64,000 nt of DNA. Source: Cordilura impudica (lineage: Eukaryota; Arthropoda; Insecta; Diptera; Scathophagidae). The position numbers and the translations under genes are program-made. The DNA lies in contig OY821518.1 of the NCBI GenBank assembly GCA_963682025.1, forward strand, positions 9,429,590-9,493,589. The letters run 5' to 3'. How positions within the stretch are numbered: position 1 is the stretch's first letter; every line of letters begins with the position of its first letter. The notes beneath the pieces were generated by a model. The model was not told where the DNA came from and ran no database searches. It saw only the letters and a list, made by a program, of their open reading frames with translations. Of the stretch, positions 34,612-45,739 are shown one piece after another.

Positions 34612-34960
34612 ATCCGATGTATAGCACTTTTTGAAATGCCTATCATTTCAACTAGATCAAGCACCTTCAGTCGACCATCATTCAATACTATTTTGTGGAT
34701 TTTCTTAACCTTTTCTGGCGTGGCCACCTCGATGGGTCGACCAACTACGGTGTTCGCCTTGGCAGCTCGTACGACCTCGTGCAAACTCTGCCACCCAATA
34801 TTTTATGGTCGTAAACGAAGGAGCAGACTCCCTCAAAGTAGAATCTAACTCGGCTTTAATATTGATTGGACCTTTCAAATGAAAGTATTGAATTACATAA
34901 GGTTGACTAATATTTTCTCTGTTTACAAGTTCACTGAGATCGTTTATTTTCGATGGCTCC

Positions 34961-34991
<31 letters not shown>

Positions 34992-35133
34992 AACCGTGGC
35001 GCCTTGAAATACGAAACATAAGGTTATCGCTTTTCACCAAACTACTGCCGCCATCTATGCGTCAGGTCGGGTTGTTCTGGGACTGCTCTCGTATTACTGA
35101 GGCCCAACATTTCAAATTGAAAGGTACCTAATA

Positions 35134-36421
35134 AAGGGTTTTTTAATAAGAGCGCTACAAAAGTTTTTTTTTAAATAACACAAAAACAGTTTTGGATATC
35201 AATGAAATTCTTTATTTCTGTGAAAGTACGTTCGATGCCATTATGTATGGAAATCGATCTCTTTTGCATGGCTACCACGGGCACGCTTGCAGAAGTCCAG
35301 ACGCTGAGCCCAATTTTCGACGGTTTTCAAGCATAAATCGGCCGATACTGCTGCAATTTCACGTTCGATATTCGTACGAAGTTCATCAATCGTCGCTGGT
35401 TTGTTGGCATAGACCATAGACTTGACATAGCCCCACAGGAAATAGTCCAACGGCGTCAAATCGCACGACCGAGACGGCCAATCGACTGGACCATTTCGTG
35501 AGATAACACGTTCTCCAAATTTGGTTTCCAATAAATTGATTGTGACATTCGATGTGTGGCTTGTGGCGCCGTCCTGTTGGAACCACATGTCCTCCAAGTC
35601 CATATCATCCAACTGGAGCCAAAAATATTCGGTTATCATTGAACGGTAGCGATTCCCATTCACAGTAACGTGCCAGTCTTGATCATCACGGAAGAAGTAC
35701 GGCCCATAAACCGCACCAAACCGTAATTTTTTCGGGATGCAGTGATGACTCATGGAGTACGTGTGGATTGCTGTCTGACCAATAACGCATATTTTGTTTA
35801 TTGACGAAGCCATTCAGCCAGAAATGAGCCTCATCGCTGAAGATGATTTTTCGATGAAAATGCGAATCATTTTGAAGTTGTTGCTCAGACCAATTCACGA
35901 ACATACGACGCTTCTGGTGGTCAAGCGGCTTCAGTTCTTACGTCAATTTGATCTTGTAACGATGTAGGCCAAGATCTTTTCGCAAAATTCGCCACAGCGA
36001 CGTCACAGAGATGCCCAACGCTTGAGAACGACGTGTGAGAGACACATTTGGGCTTTCTTCAACTGAAGCCTCAGCGGCAGCAATATTCTCGACACTACGG
36101 GCACTTCTTTGTCTCACTGGCACGGGAACATTTTGTACTGTGCCTGTGGATTCAAATTTTTCCACTAGACGCTCAATTGTTGATTTTTTAGGACGATTAT
36201 GACGACCATAAATTGGACGTAGCGCTCTTAACGTTGAGGCCACTGACTCCGAATTTCGGTAGTAAATTTTAATAATTTCGACTCGTTGTTGGCTCGTATA
36301 TCTTTCCATCATGAAATGGCAAACCTTACTGAAGAGAAATGTCAAGAGAGCGGCAAGAAATATGGCGTCGTTTGCTGTCCCTGTCTTACTACTTTTGTAG
36401 CGTCCGTGTTGAAAAACCCGT
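35134..36421 (-). mobile_element. mariner-superfamily element, copy A
   Basis: The plus-strand left end is AAGGGTTTTTTAATAAGAGC after TA (35132-35133). The right end is the complement of acgggtttttcaacacggac, followed by TA (36422-36423). Inner inverted repeats share gctacaaaagt. It is the same family as copy B at 39226-40446. Length 1288 bp. Confidence 0.88.
35241..36345 (-). pseudogene. mariner-superfamily transposase, copy A, broken
   Basis: The transposase is closely similar to copy B. Read downward from 36345 it has MMERYTSQQRVEIIKIYYRN and the DNA-binding region to KLT. There a CAA-to-TAA change makes a stop near 35938. The next frame (35904-35700) carries IIFSDEAHFWLNGF, with the first Asp, and ITVWCGLWA. 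A deletion of about 13 bases near 35705-35712 shifts the frame. The last segment holds MWFQQDGATSHT and CDLTPLDYFLWGYV, with the other acidic residues, and ends at 35241. The element keeps both ends and could be moved by another copy's enzyme (inference). Confidence 0.88.
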
Positions 36422-36604
36422 TATTTTAAAAGTTAATTTTTATATTATGGAAAGCTTTGGTCTGAAATGATTTTTAGAAAGCGATTCGTTGCTAATAAAT
36501 ATGAAGGAGCTATCGAAATAAGGTACAAAAAAAGCACATTTTTATTAAAACTATTGCTACATATAAGTATATTGGAAGAATATTGTGTAAAATTTTCAGG
36601 CAGC

Positions 36605-37470
36605 AATTTTTCGGAAGCGTTTCGGAGAAATGTAGTATTGCGATGCCCCTCATAACTCGGTGCCGGTTCATCTGAAATCAAAAAATCCAAGTTCTTTCGT
36701 TAAATAATCGCTTGACTTTTTGGGAATACTTTGAAGTGAAAAACACAATTTGTGCGAAGAAAAAAATCGGCGAATTTGTTATTATAAAATATAAAATATT
36801 GACAAAATTGGAAAAACTCTCCTCGTATATTATGTACAGAAATAGTGTTCAAAATTTCGGTGCAGTAGTTTTGAAACCTCTCATTTTATTTTCTGATGCG
36901 ATGAGTCATGTATGAGGCTCGGTTGATTAAACCTCTGTATATTCGTTAGTTTTCCTATGTTTCATCTTAAATTTTCACCCAATATTCTTGAAAGGGTCTC
37001 CATCCAGAAAATTAAATACAAAAAAGTTTAAAAACGTTATATCCCCCCCTTAAATAAATACGCCTACGCAATTTAGAAAACTAAAATAGAAAATGCATAA
37101 TGTAATGTGGCCAGAGAAAATCTTGTCCACAATTACGTGCATAATAAGAAAAACACAAACATATTTTGATGTGCAAGCTCGACATCATTATCTAAAAATA
37201 GGAAAAAAATATTTATTTATTAAAAATAGCAAAAACATATTTACCAATTGGTTTATAATTAAATTTTATTTATAATGTTTGTAATCATAAAAAAAAAAAA
37301 AATGAGATGAATGCACGAATGTAGCGCAATTAAAATTACAGTAGAATGAAATCGAAAAAGTTAATGTTCCAAAAGTGATAACAATTATTGATTACGAGAG
37401 AGCGACAATTTCTGAAACAAAAATAATTGCAAAATAAATAGTCGTAATTAAATAATTTAAATATCGCATC
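36605..37470. repeat. Dispersed repeat R, copy 1
   Basis: Matches 55705-56640 over its length with small indels. Shared blocks include tcatctgaaat, gggaatactttgaagtgaaa, attcttgaaaggttctcc-like sequence and agtagaatgaaatcgaaaaa, ending aatttaaatatcgcatc in both. It has no coding capacity. The element type is unknown. Confidence 0.75.
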
Positions 37471-37943
37471 AGCTTGTTGTATAATATAGCGATATATGAC
37501 TATAAAACATTCTATATAATTATCTCAGTGATTAATAAAGACGTATATGTGTTTTTTAACAGAAAATTAAAAGTTCGTAAATTATTTTGTTTTATTTTTT
37601 TTTTTAATATAAACATCAAAAAGACAGACAGCGAGAGGAGATGTTTTGAAAAACAAAAACAATGAATATCACAACAATGAGTTTCATGATAATTTCTCAT
37701 ATCATCATTATCTTAATTTGAATGGATTATGCCTGAAAAAAAAAAAATATTTAGAGAATCAACAAAATATTAAACAAATTTTTAAAATATTTATATTTCG
37801 TGCAACAAACTTAAACTAATTGCATTTGATGAAGTTGAAAATACTTGAGTCAATTGACACCAACAAGGTGAATAATTTGAGTGCTTTTAAAACGTGTGTT
37901 GAACTTGTTGAAATATATTTTTTTTTTAAAAAAAGGTAGTCTT

Positions 37944-37980
<37 letters not shown>

Positions 37981-38551
37981 ATGAAAACATTTGTTTTTGT
38001 TAGCTTGTGAAGTTTGTTTTTTTTTTTTTTTTAGAAAAAAGGTCTTGTCAGCATTTAATTGCTGTATTTAGTTTGACGTCAAATGTGTGCTATTTCTGTG
38101 CTTTGGATTTCCTGCGCAATAGAGCTTGTTTTAAAAATTTAAATAAATTATTTATTCTAAAAAAATAATTCCCATCCCCCTACCCAAAAAATAAAAAAGT
38201 AATTCCTTTCTAATGGCTTTCCTTTTTTTTTTTTTTTTAAATAGTTCTTACAATTTTAAATTAGCAAGTACTTAACCTAGCTATAGAGGTAAAACTAAAC
38301 TTTTTTGTTTTTATATGGTGTTTTGACATTTTTTAATCGGGGTCTATATTGCAAAAAAATTTAAAAAAAATACCGGGATTTTTTGTCTTTTTTAAAAGAA
38401 GTAAATTTTGTTAAAAAAGTTTTTTTCCTTCAAAATTTCCTTTTACTTAAAAGTAGAAAACAGTTTCTTAAAAAGTACTTTCTTTTTAAAAAGTACCTTT
38501 TCTAAAAAAATAATTTTCTTCAAAAAGTATCTTTTTCTTAAAAAACAGCCC
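37471..38551. other. AT-rich gap with (TTG)n microsatellite
   Basis: A tgt/gtt microsatellite of about 12 repeats lies at 37943-37980, and several T-runs of 15-18 are present (38017, 38223). No gene was seen. Confidence 0.5.
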
Positions 38552-39099
38552 GGGTACATTCGTAAATGCAGTAGTTATGCATCACTGCAGCATAATAAAG
38601 GTAAAACGTTCAAAAAAGCATCACTTGGCAGCACTGATTTCCGTCAAAAGTTTTTTTATGCAAACAATTGACAGTGCTGCCGCAAATTTTTGCAACTATG
38701 GCATCATTTTAATTACTGATGGAGGAGTAAGCAGTGCATTATATAAAAATTGTTAATATGAATTTAAATAATATCGTTTTATAATTTCAAAGTAATTTTG
38801 TATTTTAGGAATCCGCCTTCATTTTCGTTTTAATTGATTTTTAATAACCAAAAGTCGTGTCATCTTTCTTTTAATTCTGTTTTTATTATAAGTTAAAAAA
38901 AAGTTGTCATTTTTAGATTTTCAATATTTGTTAATGTTATTGTGGCGAACATGTTTTTTTATCTTTTGCAAAACGTTCTAAAAAGCAAACTCTGTGCAAT
39001 TGTTGAGCAGTAACAAAGCATCTGCAACAACTGATCACGCATCAGCAACAAAACTTGCCGCAGTGATGCACAAATTTACTGTATTAACGAATGTAACCC
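38552..39099. mobile_element. MITE E, intact copy (548 bp)
   Basis: Ends are gggtacattcgtaaatgcag and the complement of gggttacattcgttaataca. The interior matches, inverted, the two separated halves at 20866-21265 and 24486-24679. It encodes no transposase. A fragment like the gggtata end of element P follows at 39115-39140 (tataccctccagtctactgc). Confidence 0.82.
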
Positions 39100-39225
39100 C
39101 CCCCTTCCTTTTTATACCCTCCAGTCTACTGCGCAGAGACAGTTAATTCAGAGTGGCAAAAAATTTTAATGGATATCATCAACAGTTTAATTAACTCCAT
39201 GCCTCGGCGCACAGTGGGACGACGC

Positions 39226-40446
39226 CTTCTCTTCAGTAAGGTTTGCCATTTCATGATGGAAAGATATACGATCCAACAACGAGTCGAAATTATTAAAATT
39301 TACTACCGAAATGCAGAGTCAGTGGCCTCAACGTTAAGAGCGCTACGTCCAATTTATGGTCGTCATAATCGTCCTAGCAGATCAACAATTGAGCGTCTAG
39401 TGGAAAAATTTGAATCCACAGGCACAGTACAAAATGTTCCCGTGCCAGTGAGAGAAAGAAGTGCCCGTAGTGTCGAGAATATTGCTGCCGCTGAGGCTTC
39501 AGTTGAAGAAAGCCCAAATGTGTCTCTCACACGTCGTTCTCAAGCGTTGGACATCTCTGTGACATCGTTGTGGCGAATTTTGCGAAAAGATCTTGGCCTA
39601 CATCCTTACAAGATCAAATTGACGCAAGAACTGAAGCCGCTTGACCACCAGAAGCGTCGTATGTTCGTGAATTGGGCTGAGCAACAACTTCAAAATGATT
39701 CGAATTTTCATCGAAAAATCATCATCAGCGATGAGGCTCATTTTTGGCTGAATGGCTTCGTCAATAAACAAAATATGCGTTATTGGTCAGACATCAATCC
39801 ACACGTACTCCATGAGTCATCATTGCATCACGAAAAAATTACGGTTTGGTGCGATTTATGGGCCGGCGGCGTCATTGGGCCGTACTTCTTCCGTGATGAT
39901 CAAGACCGGCACGTTACTGTGAATGGGAATCGCTACCGTTCAATGATAACCGAATATTTTTGGCCCCAGTTGGATGATATGGACTTGGAGGACATGTGGT
40001 TCCAACAGGACGGCGCCACAAGCCACACAGCGAATGTCACAATCAATTTATTGGAAACCAAATTTGGAGAACGTGTTATCTCACGAAATGGTCCAGTCGA
40101 TTGGCCACCTTGGTCGTGCGATTTGACGCCGTTGGACTATTTCCTGTGGGGCTACGTCAAGTCTATGGTCTATGTCAACAAGCCAGCGACGATTGATGAA
40201 CTTCGTACGAATATCGAACGTGAAATTGCAGCAGTATCGGTCGATTTATGCTTGAAAACCGTCGAAAATAGGGTTCAGCGTCTGGACTTCTGCAAGCGTT
40301 CCCGTGGTGGCCATGCAAAAGAGATCGATTTTCATACATAATGGCAACGAACGTACTTTCACAGGAATAAAGAATTTCATTGGTATCCAAAACCGTTTTT
40401 GTTTTATTTAAAAAAACTTTTGTAGCGCTCTTATTGAAAAACCCTT
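39226..40446 (+). mobile_element. mariner-superfamily element, copy B, left end missing
   Basis: The right end, gcgctcttattgaaaaaccctt at 40425-40446 followed by TA, matches copy A. On the left, homology with copy A starts at ttctcttcagtaagg (39226). The expected aagggt terminus and about 70 bp are replaced by other sequence (39140-39225). Confidence 0.85.
39253..40341 (+). CDS. mariner-superfamily transposase, uninterrupted (362 codons)
   Basis: A DDE/D cut-and-paste transposase. The open frame begins upstream at 39169, but conservation with copy A starts at the double ATG at 39253 (MMERYTIQQRVEIIKIYYRN). A second HTH region follows (RRSQALDISVTSLWRILRKD near 39532). The catalytic core has IISDEAHFWLNGF near 39722, MWFQQDGATSHTAN near 39996 and CDLTPLDYFLWGYV near 40118. 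These hold the three acidic residues. The count between the second and third Asp is 36 or 41, depending on which Asp of CDLTPLD is used. The protein ends KEIDFHT at 40341, as in copy A. No stop or frameshift is seen and the length suits the family. The missing left terminus means this copy probably cannot move itself, though it could supply enzyme. Confidence 0.92.
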   Translation: MMERYTIQQRVEIIKIYYRNAESVASTLRALRPIYGRHNRPSRSTIERLVEKFESTGTVQNVPVPVRERSARSVENIAAAEASVEESPNVSLTRRSQALDISVTSLWRILRKDLGLHPYKIKLTQELKPLDHQKRRMFVNWAEQQLQNDSNFHRKIIISDEAHFWLNGFVNKQNMRYWSDINPHVLHESSLHHEKITVWCDLWAGGVIGPYFFRDDQDRHVTVNGNRYRSMITEYFWPQLDDMDLEDMWFQQDGATSHTANVTINLLETKFGERVISRNGPVDWPPWSCDLTPLDYFLWGYVKSMVYVNKPATIDELRTNIEREIAAVSVDLCLKTVENRVQRLDFCKRSRGGHAKEIDFHT

Positions 40447-40544
40447 TATATGCAGCCAAGTTTACTTTAACTAGTTAGAGTATTATATTAGTGAACCAAT
40501 TTAGGTAATATCAAAGTAAACATATTTAAACATTTTTGGTTATA

Positions 40545-40922
40545 CTAGCAGATTCCAGCCCTCGAAATTCGAGCGCAAATTCTAGGAAATTTTATTTTTT
40601 CATTAAATAAAGACCCTAAAGGTATGCTAATCAATTATAGCCAATTCACAAATCAACACAAAAAAACAAACTAATTTTTATTACAAACACATTAACAAAT
40701 TTAATAAAACACACATAGCATATGTATAATTTTATGTATGTGTTAGTAGCAACTTTAAATGTAATTTACTCAAAATAAAGGAAAAAATTAAAAAATCTGT
40801 AAATCTGCAAAACGGCTAGAAAGAATTATCTTTCAAATGATATATGTTTGGTCAAAATCGGGATAAAACGGTAGAACAAAACATCGGTCACAATAAATCG
40901 CCTAGTCTATTAATATTATAGA
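40545..40922 (-). mobile_element. Non-autonomous Helitron H4
   Basis: On the minus strand it starts TCTATAATATTAATAG at 40922. It ends with a tcgaatttcgagggctgg hairpin and ctgCTAG at 40545, then T. Length 378 bp. The base before TC is T and not A in this copy. Confidence 0.85.
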
Positions 40923-41289
40923 ATCTATCAAAGTAGAAAAAACTACGAAAATATAGTATATTTGAAAAACTGAGACTATAGAAAAAGTAAACGACCAAAT
41001 AAAATCATTATTAATTTTGATTTCTAGAAAATATAAATACCTTTCAAACGACACCAAAAGCATTATAATCGGTTAACTTGTTTGCCTACAATTTGATTTA
41101 AAAGAGGATATTTTCCAAAAAAAAATTTGCGCCTTTTTCTAAAAGCTAAAAAAATTCCAACTTTGCGGAGCTCTATCATCCATAATTTTTATCCGATTTT
41201 GAAAGTGTTTATTGATTCTTAATCTGTGATACTTCTATCATTTTTGATTTTTGCCACGCTATTTGGGCAAAGGCGCCACTGTGCGGCGT

Positions 41290-41395
41290 TGTAAAGCAGT
41301 ACTAAAAATTAATGGATGCCTAACAAAATATTGAAACAGAAAATAGAGGGAAATTTTTCAATTATTGTATAAGTATAGTAAAGGTTTCCAATGTT
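41290..41395 (+). repeat. Fragment of the Tc1 family at 50861
   Basis: In complement it matches 51056-51155: cattggaaacctttactata, caataattgaaa and agtactgctt are shared. Only the 3' edge of the element is present here. Confidence 0.55.
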
Positions 41396-41412
41396 TGGTC
41401 AGCAGCAGAAAA

Positions 41413-41660
41413 ATTAATATTAATAGGCTAGGCGTTTTCTTGTGACCGATGTTTTGTTCTACCGTTTTATCCCGATTTTGACCAAACGTATATTATTTTA
41501 AAGGTATTCCTTTTTAGCCGTTTTGCAGATTTACATATTTTTAAATTTTTTCCTTTATTTTGAGTAAATTGCATTTAAAGTTGCTACTAACACATACACA
41601 AAATTATACATATGCTATGTGTGGTTTATTAAATTTGTTAATGTGTTTGTTAATGAGTTT
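41413..41660 (+). mobile_element. Non-autonomous Helitron H5, 3'-truncated
   Basis: Starts with ttaatattaataggctagg and has the family's gttctaccgttttatcccg and actaacacatacacaaaat blocks. The match stops near 41660 after gttaatgagttt. The hairpin and CTAG end are absent. Confidence 0.75.
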
Positions 41661-42575
41661 TTTCTGCAGTTGAAATAATTTGACAACAATTTCTGAATAG
41701 AACTAAACGCGAAAATATATTAGATTTGTATCGTAGTTGTCTTCGCAAATGAATAAGGTTACTGGCACTGGGGTCGTCTTCTTCCGCAGAAGATGAAAAA
41801 CTAGCATCACTTAAAACAATTTTATTGATGTAAATGTTTTAATTAGTTGTTTATATTTTTGATTATTTTTTATAAAGAAAAAAAAAACAATATTTTCCAC
41901 TTGAATAAATAACTTTAAGTTGTAAACATCTCATTTTAGCTATTTCTTTTTATTGATATTTTGATTATTTTATTGACATGTATTAAAAAAGCATCAGCTG
42001 TTTTTGTAACAAAACAACTCATAAATTATAAAAATATATTGAAAACATAATCTATTACACAAATGCTCACGTCACAACTGCTACTTAAAATACTGATTTG
42101 TGGCGAGATTATCTAAACATCGATCCAACAATAGTGCAGCACAGGACCGTTAATTATTCGTTATGCTTTGCAGACTCAGGCGAGAGAATTCTATTCGGGG
42201 AAACAAAAATACCCACTGAAAAAGATGAAAGGAATAAAGCCAGAACTAAAAAATTATCTTGCAATATGTTGTTTATTTGATTATTTTCATTTACAAAATA
42301 CAATAAAATTAAAAATAGTTTCAGTACTTTTCTTTAACAAAACCAAAAATATAATTTCAAAGGAACTATATACTATCAAAGTAAATATTCATCATTTTTA
42401 TCAACATCAGTTAAATCTGGATGATAATAAATTATTATAAAATTTTTTATAAATTTCATCTACAACTGGCAACATATCCAGTAGACCTTTTTCTTCTTAG
42501 AGTTAATTTTTATTGGTCAGTCGTAGCAAATTTTTAAATCTTTTATTTTCACGCAATTGATTCCCCGCTTTATAA
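41661..42575. other. No gene recognised
   Basis: AT-rich. Frames of 60-90 codons near 42098-42440 show no domain and have biased composition. I see no support for a gene. Confidence 0.4.
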
Positions 42576-42768
42576 TCTATAATATTAATAGGCTAGGCGA
42601 TTTCTTGTGACCGATGTTTTGTTCTACCGTTTTATCCTGATTTTGACCAAACATATATTATTTGAAAGGTATTTCTTTTTAGCCATTTTGCAGATTTACA
42701 GATTTTTAAATTTTTTCCTTTATTTTGAGTAAATTGCGTTTAAAGTTGCCACTAACACATACATAAAA

Positions 42769-43570
42769 CAAGTAAGAAAATTATAGTCGGTCTAGACCGA
42801 CTATACGATACCCTATACCATGCGTTTAGAAACCCTATCTCTTACGCCCAACTAACTGGACATTGAAAATAAGCAAAAACCAAATTTGAGTGGGATTTTT
42901 ATTAATTTTTTTGGCTGCAGATATGAAAAAGTTCATATCGAATGCTATATCTATAAAGGGACTAGGTCCAAAAATGGACCGATCCTGATCATGTTTGGTA
43001 AAGTCTCTTGTATTTTGCAAAAATATGTACAAACAAAATTTGAGAAGAATCAGTGCAATATTTTTGTTTTTTAATAGATTTAAGTGAAGATCGGGAAACA
43101 GCTCTATATGGGGTCAAAGGGATCATTTTTGGACTACTCATTAGTGGATGAAATGAACGCATACAAACCCAATTTGAGTAAGATCTATATGACAATTTGG
43201 ATCTTATGGCAATTTATGTCGATTTCTTATGGGTTATTTGTATGGGGGCTAGGTCTGAACATGGACCGATTCTCACCAATTTCAATAGCGTTCATCCCAT
43301 GGCCGATAAAAGCTTATATACGAAATTTCGTCAAAACATATTCATATTTGCGACCTGCAGTTTGATTACAAGCTTTACATGGACACACAGACGGACGGAC
43401 GGACGGACGGACGGACGGACGGACGGACGGACGGACATTGTTAAATCAACTCAGAAAGTGATACTGATTCGATCGGTATAATTAAAGATGGGTCTAGGTC
43501 AAATATTTTTGGTTGTTACAAACAGCAGCACAAAGTCATTATACCCAAACCACATAGTGGTATAGGGTAT
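42769..43570 (+). repeat. CAAGTAAG...GGGTATA dispersed element, copy A5, inserted in H6
   Basis: Full length, about 802 bp, with the palindrome tagtcggtctagaccgacta after the CAAGTAAG start and tagtggtatagggtat at the end. Comparing H6 with other Helitron copies shows an insertion into acataaaattatac with at most 2-3 bp duplicated (a/t). This fixes the true ends of the family. Confidence 0.88.
43389..43436 (+). repeat. (GACG)n microsatellite, about 12 repeats
   Basis: Pure gacg repeat in the place where other copies of element A have one to three units. The expansion is therefore private to A5. Confidence 0.93.
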
Positions 43571-43889
43571 AATTATACAATGCTATGTGTGTGTTTATTA
43601 AATTTGTTAATGTGTTTGTAATAAAAATTAGTTTGTTTTTCTGTGTTGATTTGTGAATTGCCTTTAATTAAAAAATAAAATTTCCTAGAATTTGCACTCG
43701 AATTTCGAGGGCTGGAATTGCTAGTAATTATTAATTTGAAATGCTCTGCTCACTTAAAGATTTTTTATGTAATACACTCCTATATTCTTCGGTTAATCTC
43801 AGCCATTTAATGTCATGCCAACTGTATTTTTCCCCGTTGTCGTCAATTTTCTCCAAGTAAACACATTTTGCAATGCAGTTCCAAAATCA

Positions 43890-45600
43890 AATATATTAGA
43901 TTGTTCCATATCATTGACTATAATTTTTTTTATTTACTCCTATTGTTCCAATAAATTGATGCCAATCTCGAGGATGATGGATTTTTGATGAAGTGCTTTT
44001 TATTTTTTTTTATTGCAGAATGGTCACTATCACACTCCATATGGGTGTGACCAGGGACCATGAATTTATGATCTATATTATTATTTACTTGCATAAAAAT
44101 TGCAAACATAGTTGCAGTGTAAGAATTTTTGTTTTGACCTGGGCAGCAATCACTGTAGAAAACATCATGATGAGTAAAGATAGACGAACCTATTTCGTTT
44201 CCACCTCTTCTAGCTATAGCTTCATGCCACATGTAGCATATTGGCTGATTAGTAGCACAGTCAGTAATTGTAAGATTAAATGTCGAAAAGGGTAATTTGT
44301 AAAACGACAGTGATGTTCGCAAAAATGGTGTAGAAAGACACTGTTGAAGAAGGTCAAAACAATATACTTTCAGTGAAGCAACAGTCAGTTTTTTAGATTC
44401 GTTAGTTTCTTGTGCTGGAGTGTGATGTTTTGTTTGTTCTAATTTTAGAGAATCAAGTTCTTAAGGTGCGGCAACTTGTATTTTAGATTTTAGTATATCA
44501 CATTTATGACATGTATCGAGCTTTGGTTTCTTAAATTTCAAATTGTGTTGAACAATAGTGAAAATTTTGAAAGCGACACATAATGTTCGTATTCATTACA
44601 ATAAAGACGATAGAGCTCAGCCACAGATAAATCACTCGGTAGATAACACTTTTAAGGCCAGTCTAAACAATCACACTTTGCAATACGACCTGTTAAAACG
44701 TCGGGTATTATGAAAGTATCTTATAAAAAGCTTATGTTATGATGGTTTTAGAAACTTTTCTAAAAACTTGCCATTTTTATCGGTCCAGAGTTGTTTTTTT
44801 TTTTTTTGTAAAAACAAAGAAAGTGGAAATAAAATATAAATTTCAAAATAAATTTTATTGTTATTCTAAACAGCTGTTTTTATAAGTCTTGAACGTGATG
44901 GTGTAAATGGCCTAAGTATGCAGAAATAATGTCGGTAACACATGAATTTCATCGAATTTTTATTTCGAAAAATCATACGACTGAGTGGTATCGTGTAAAT
45001 GGGGCTTTATAGGTATCACGACGAGTATAGTGTGATTTATATGATGGAAAACTTTTTATAAAATTTAAAATATTATTTTCCTTTTCCAAAGAAAGTTTTT
45101 AGCGCTTTTATGTTTTCCACGTAAATCTTCATAGCTACTGTGACCTTCAAGTTTTGTCTTCACAACCGATTTAATAAATTGTTCTGCTCACATAAAGTAT
45201 ATCTCAACCATTTTTGGCATACTGAAACTCGTTCCTTACTGACATTCAAAAAGTAATTCTAAGAACGAACTCTTTTTCTAGGATTTGTTTCGCTTTTAAA
45301 TTTTTTTTATAGTTTTATTTCTTCAACTTCGATTAAGCCAGCAATAACCGCATTACGAAAACTATGTGACCCATACGCCCAGTATCGCTTATGTATTATT
45401 TGATGTTGTTGATATGATATTTTAACAGCGCATTTCTTTCTGCAAGGTTCCAACTTGCGAAAAGCACGTGCAGGAATGAGTTTGTCAGCCATTGAAGTGT
45501 AACTTTCCCCTCGTTTCTAATTTGTTTTGCCAATCTCTTCGAGGTTTCCGCTACAACTACTTCATTTTCTAGCAAAACCACTTCATTCGCATTATCCTAA
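43890..45600 (-). pseudogene. Transposon-derived DUF7869-like protein, broken
   Basis: I recognise a multicopy family of insect and cnidarian genomes that looks transposon-derived. Its biochemical role is not established. From the 5' end on the minus strand I read a Cys-rich N-terminal part (KLEPCRKKCAVKISYQQHQ, 45440-45310) and VSVCQKWLRYTLCEQNN near 45200. A CHKCDILKSKIQVA block follows near 44510. The best part is 44322-43930, with FYSDCCPGQNKNSYTATMF and VPGHTHMECDSDHSAIKK, which are likely metal-binding or catalytic blocks. Stops (for example after QVAAP near 44460) and frame changes separate these pieces. Some of the gaps could be introns, but no splice pair was confirmed. The assignment to DUF7869 is from memory of the motifs. 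Confidence 0.6.
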
Positions 45601-45739
45601 ATTTTAACTTATTTTAAATACACTCAAACCTGTTTTTGGGCGGCCTTTTTATGTGCGATTTGTTTTGTGCGTTTTTTTTTTGTGCGGTATATGAAAATTT
45701 AACAAATTTAGTAATTTTTTTGCTAGTGAGAAAGATGAT

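Larger units (their letters stand above)
29200..35083 (-). mobile_element. mariner relic M3, split by a gypsy insertion
   Basis: The parts are 29200-29863 and 34612-35083. They line up with M2 across the gypsy element: ttttcggtcagtatccg ends the first part and atccgatgtatagc opens the second. Minus-strand pieces include VGRPIEVATPEKVKKIHKIV and LKVLDLVEMIGISKSAIHRI (34780-34600), the second HTH of a mariner transposase. The end near 35083 is cgagagcagtccca in complement, like the M4 terminus. The catalytic part at 29290-29800 has stops and frameshifts. Confidence 0.82.
42576..43724 (+). mobile_element. Non-autonomous Helitron H6 with nested dispersed element
   Basis: Starts TCTATAATATTAATAGGC after A (42576). 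It is interrupted at 42769-43570 by element A5, then resumes with attatacaatgctatgtgtg. It ends with cactcgaatttcgaggg and CTAG at 43721-43724, then T. Without the insert it is about 347 bp. Confidence 0.88.

Noticed and set aside
42098..42440. Two overlapping frames of 60 and 90 codons as a small gene
   Set aside because: A/T-driven composition, no domain, no splice or promoter evidence.
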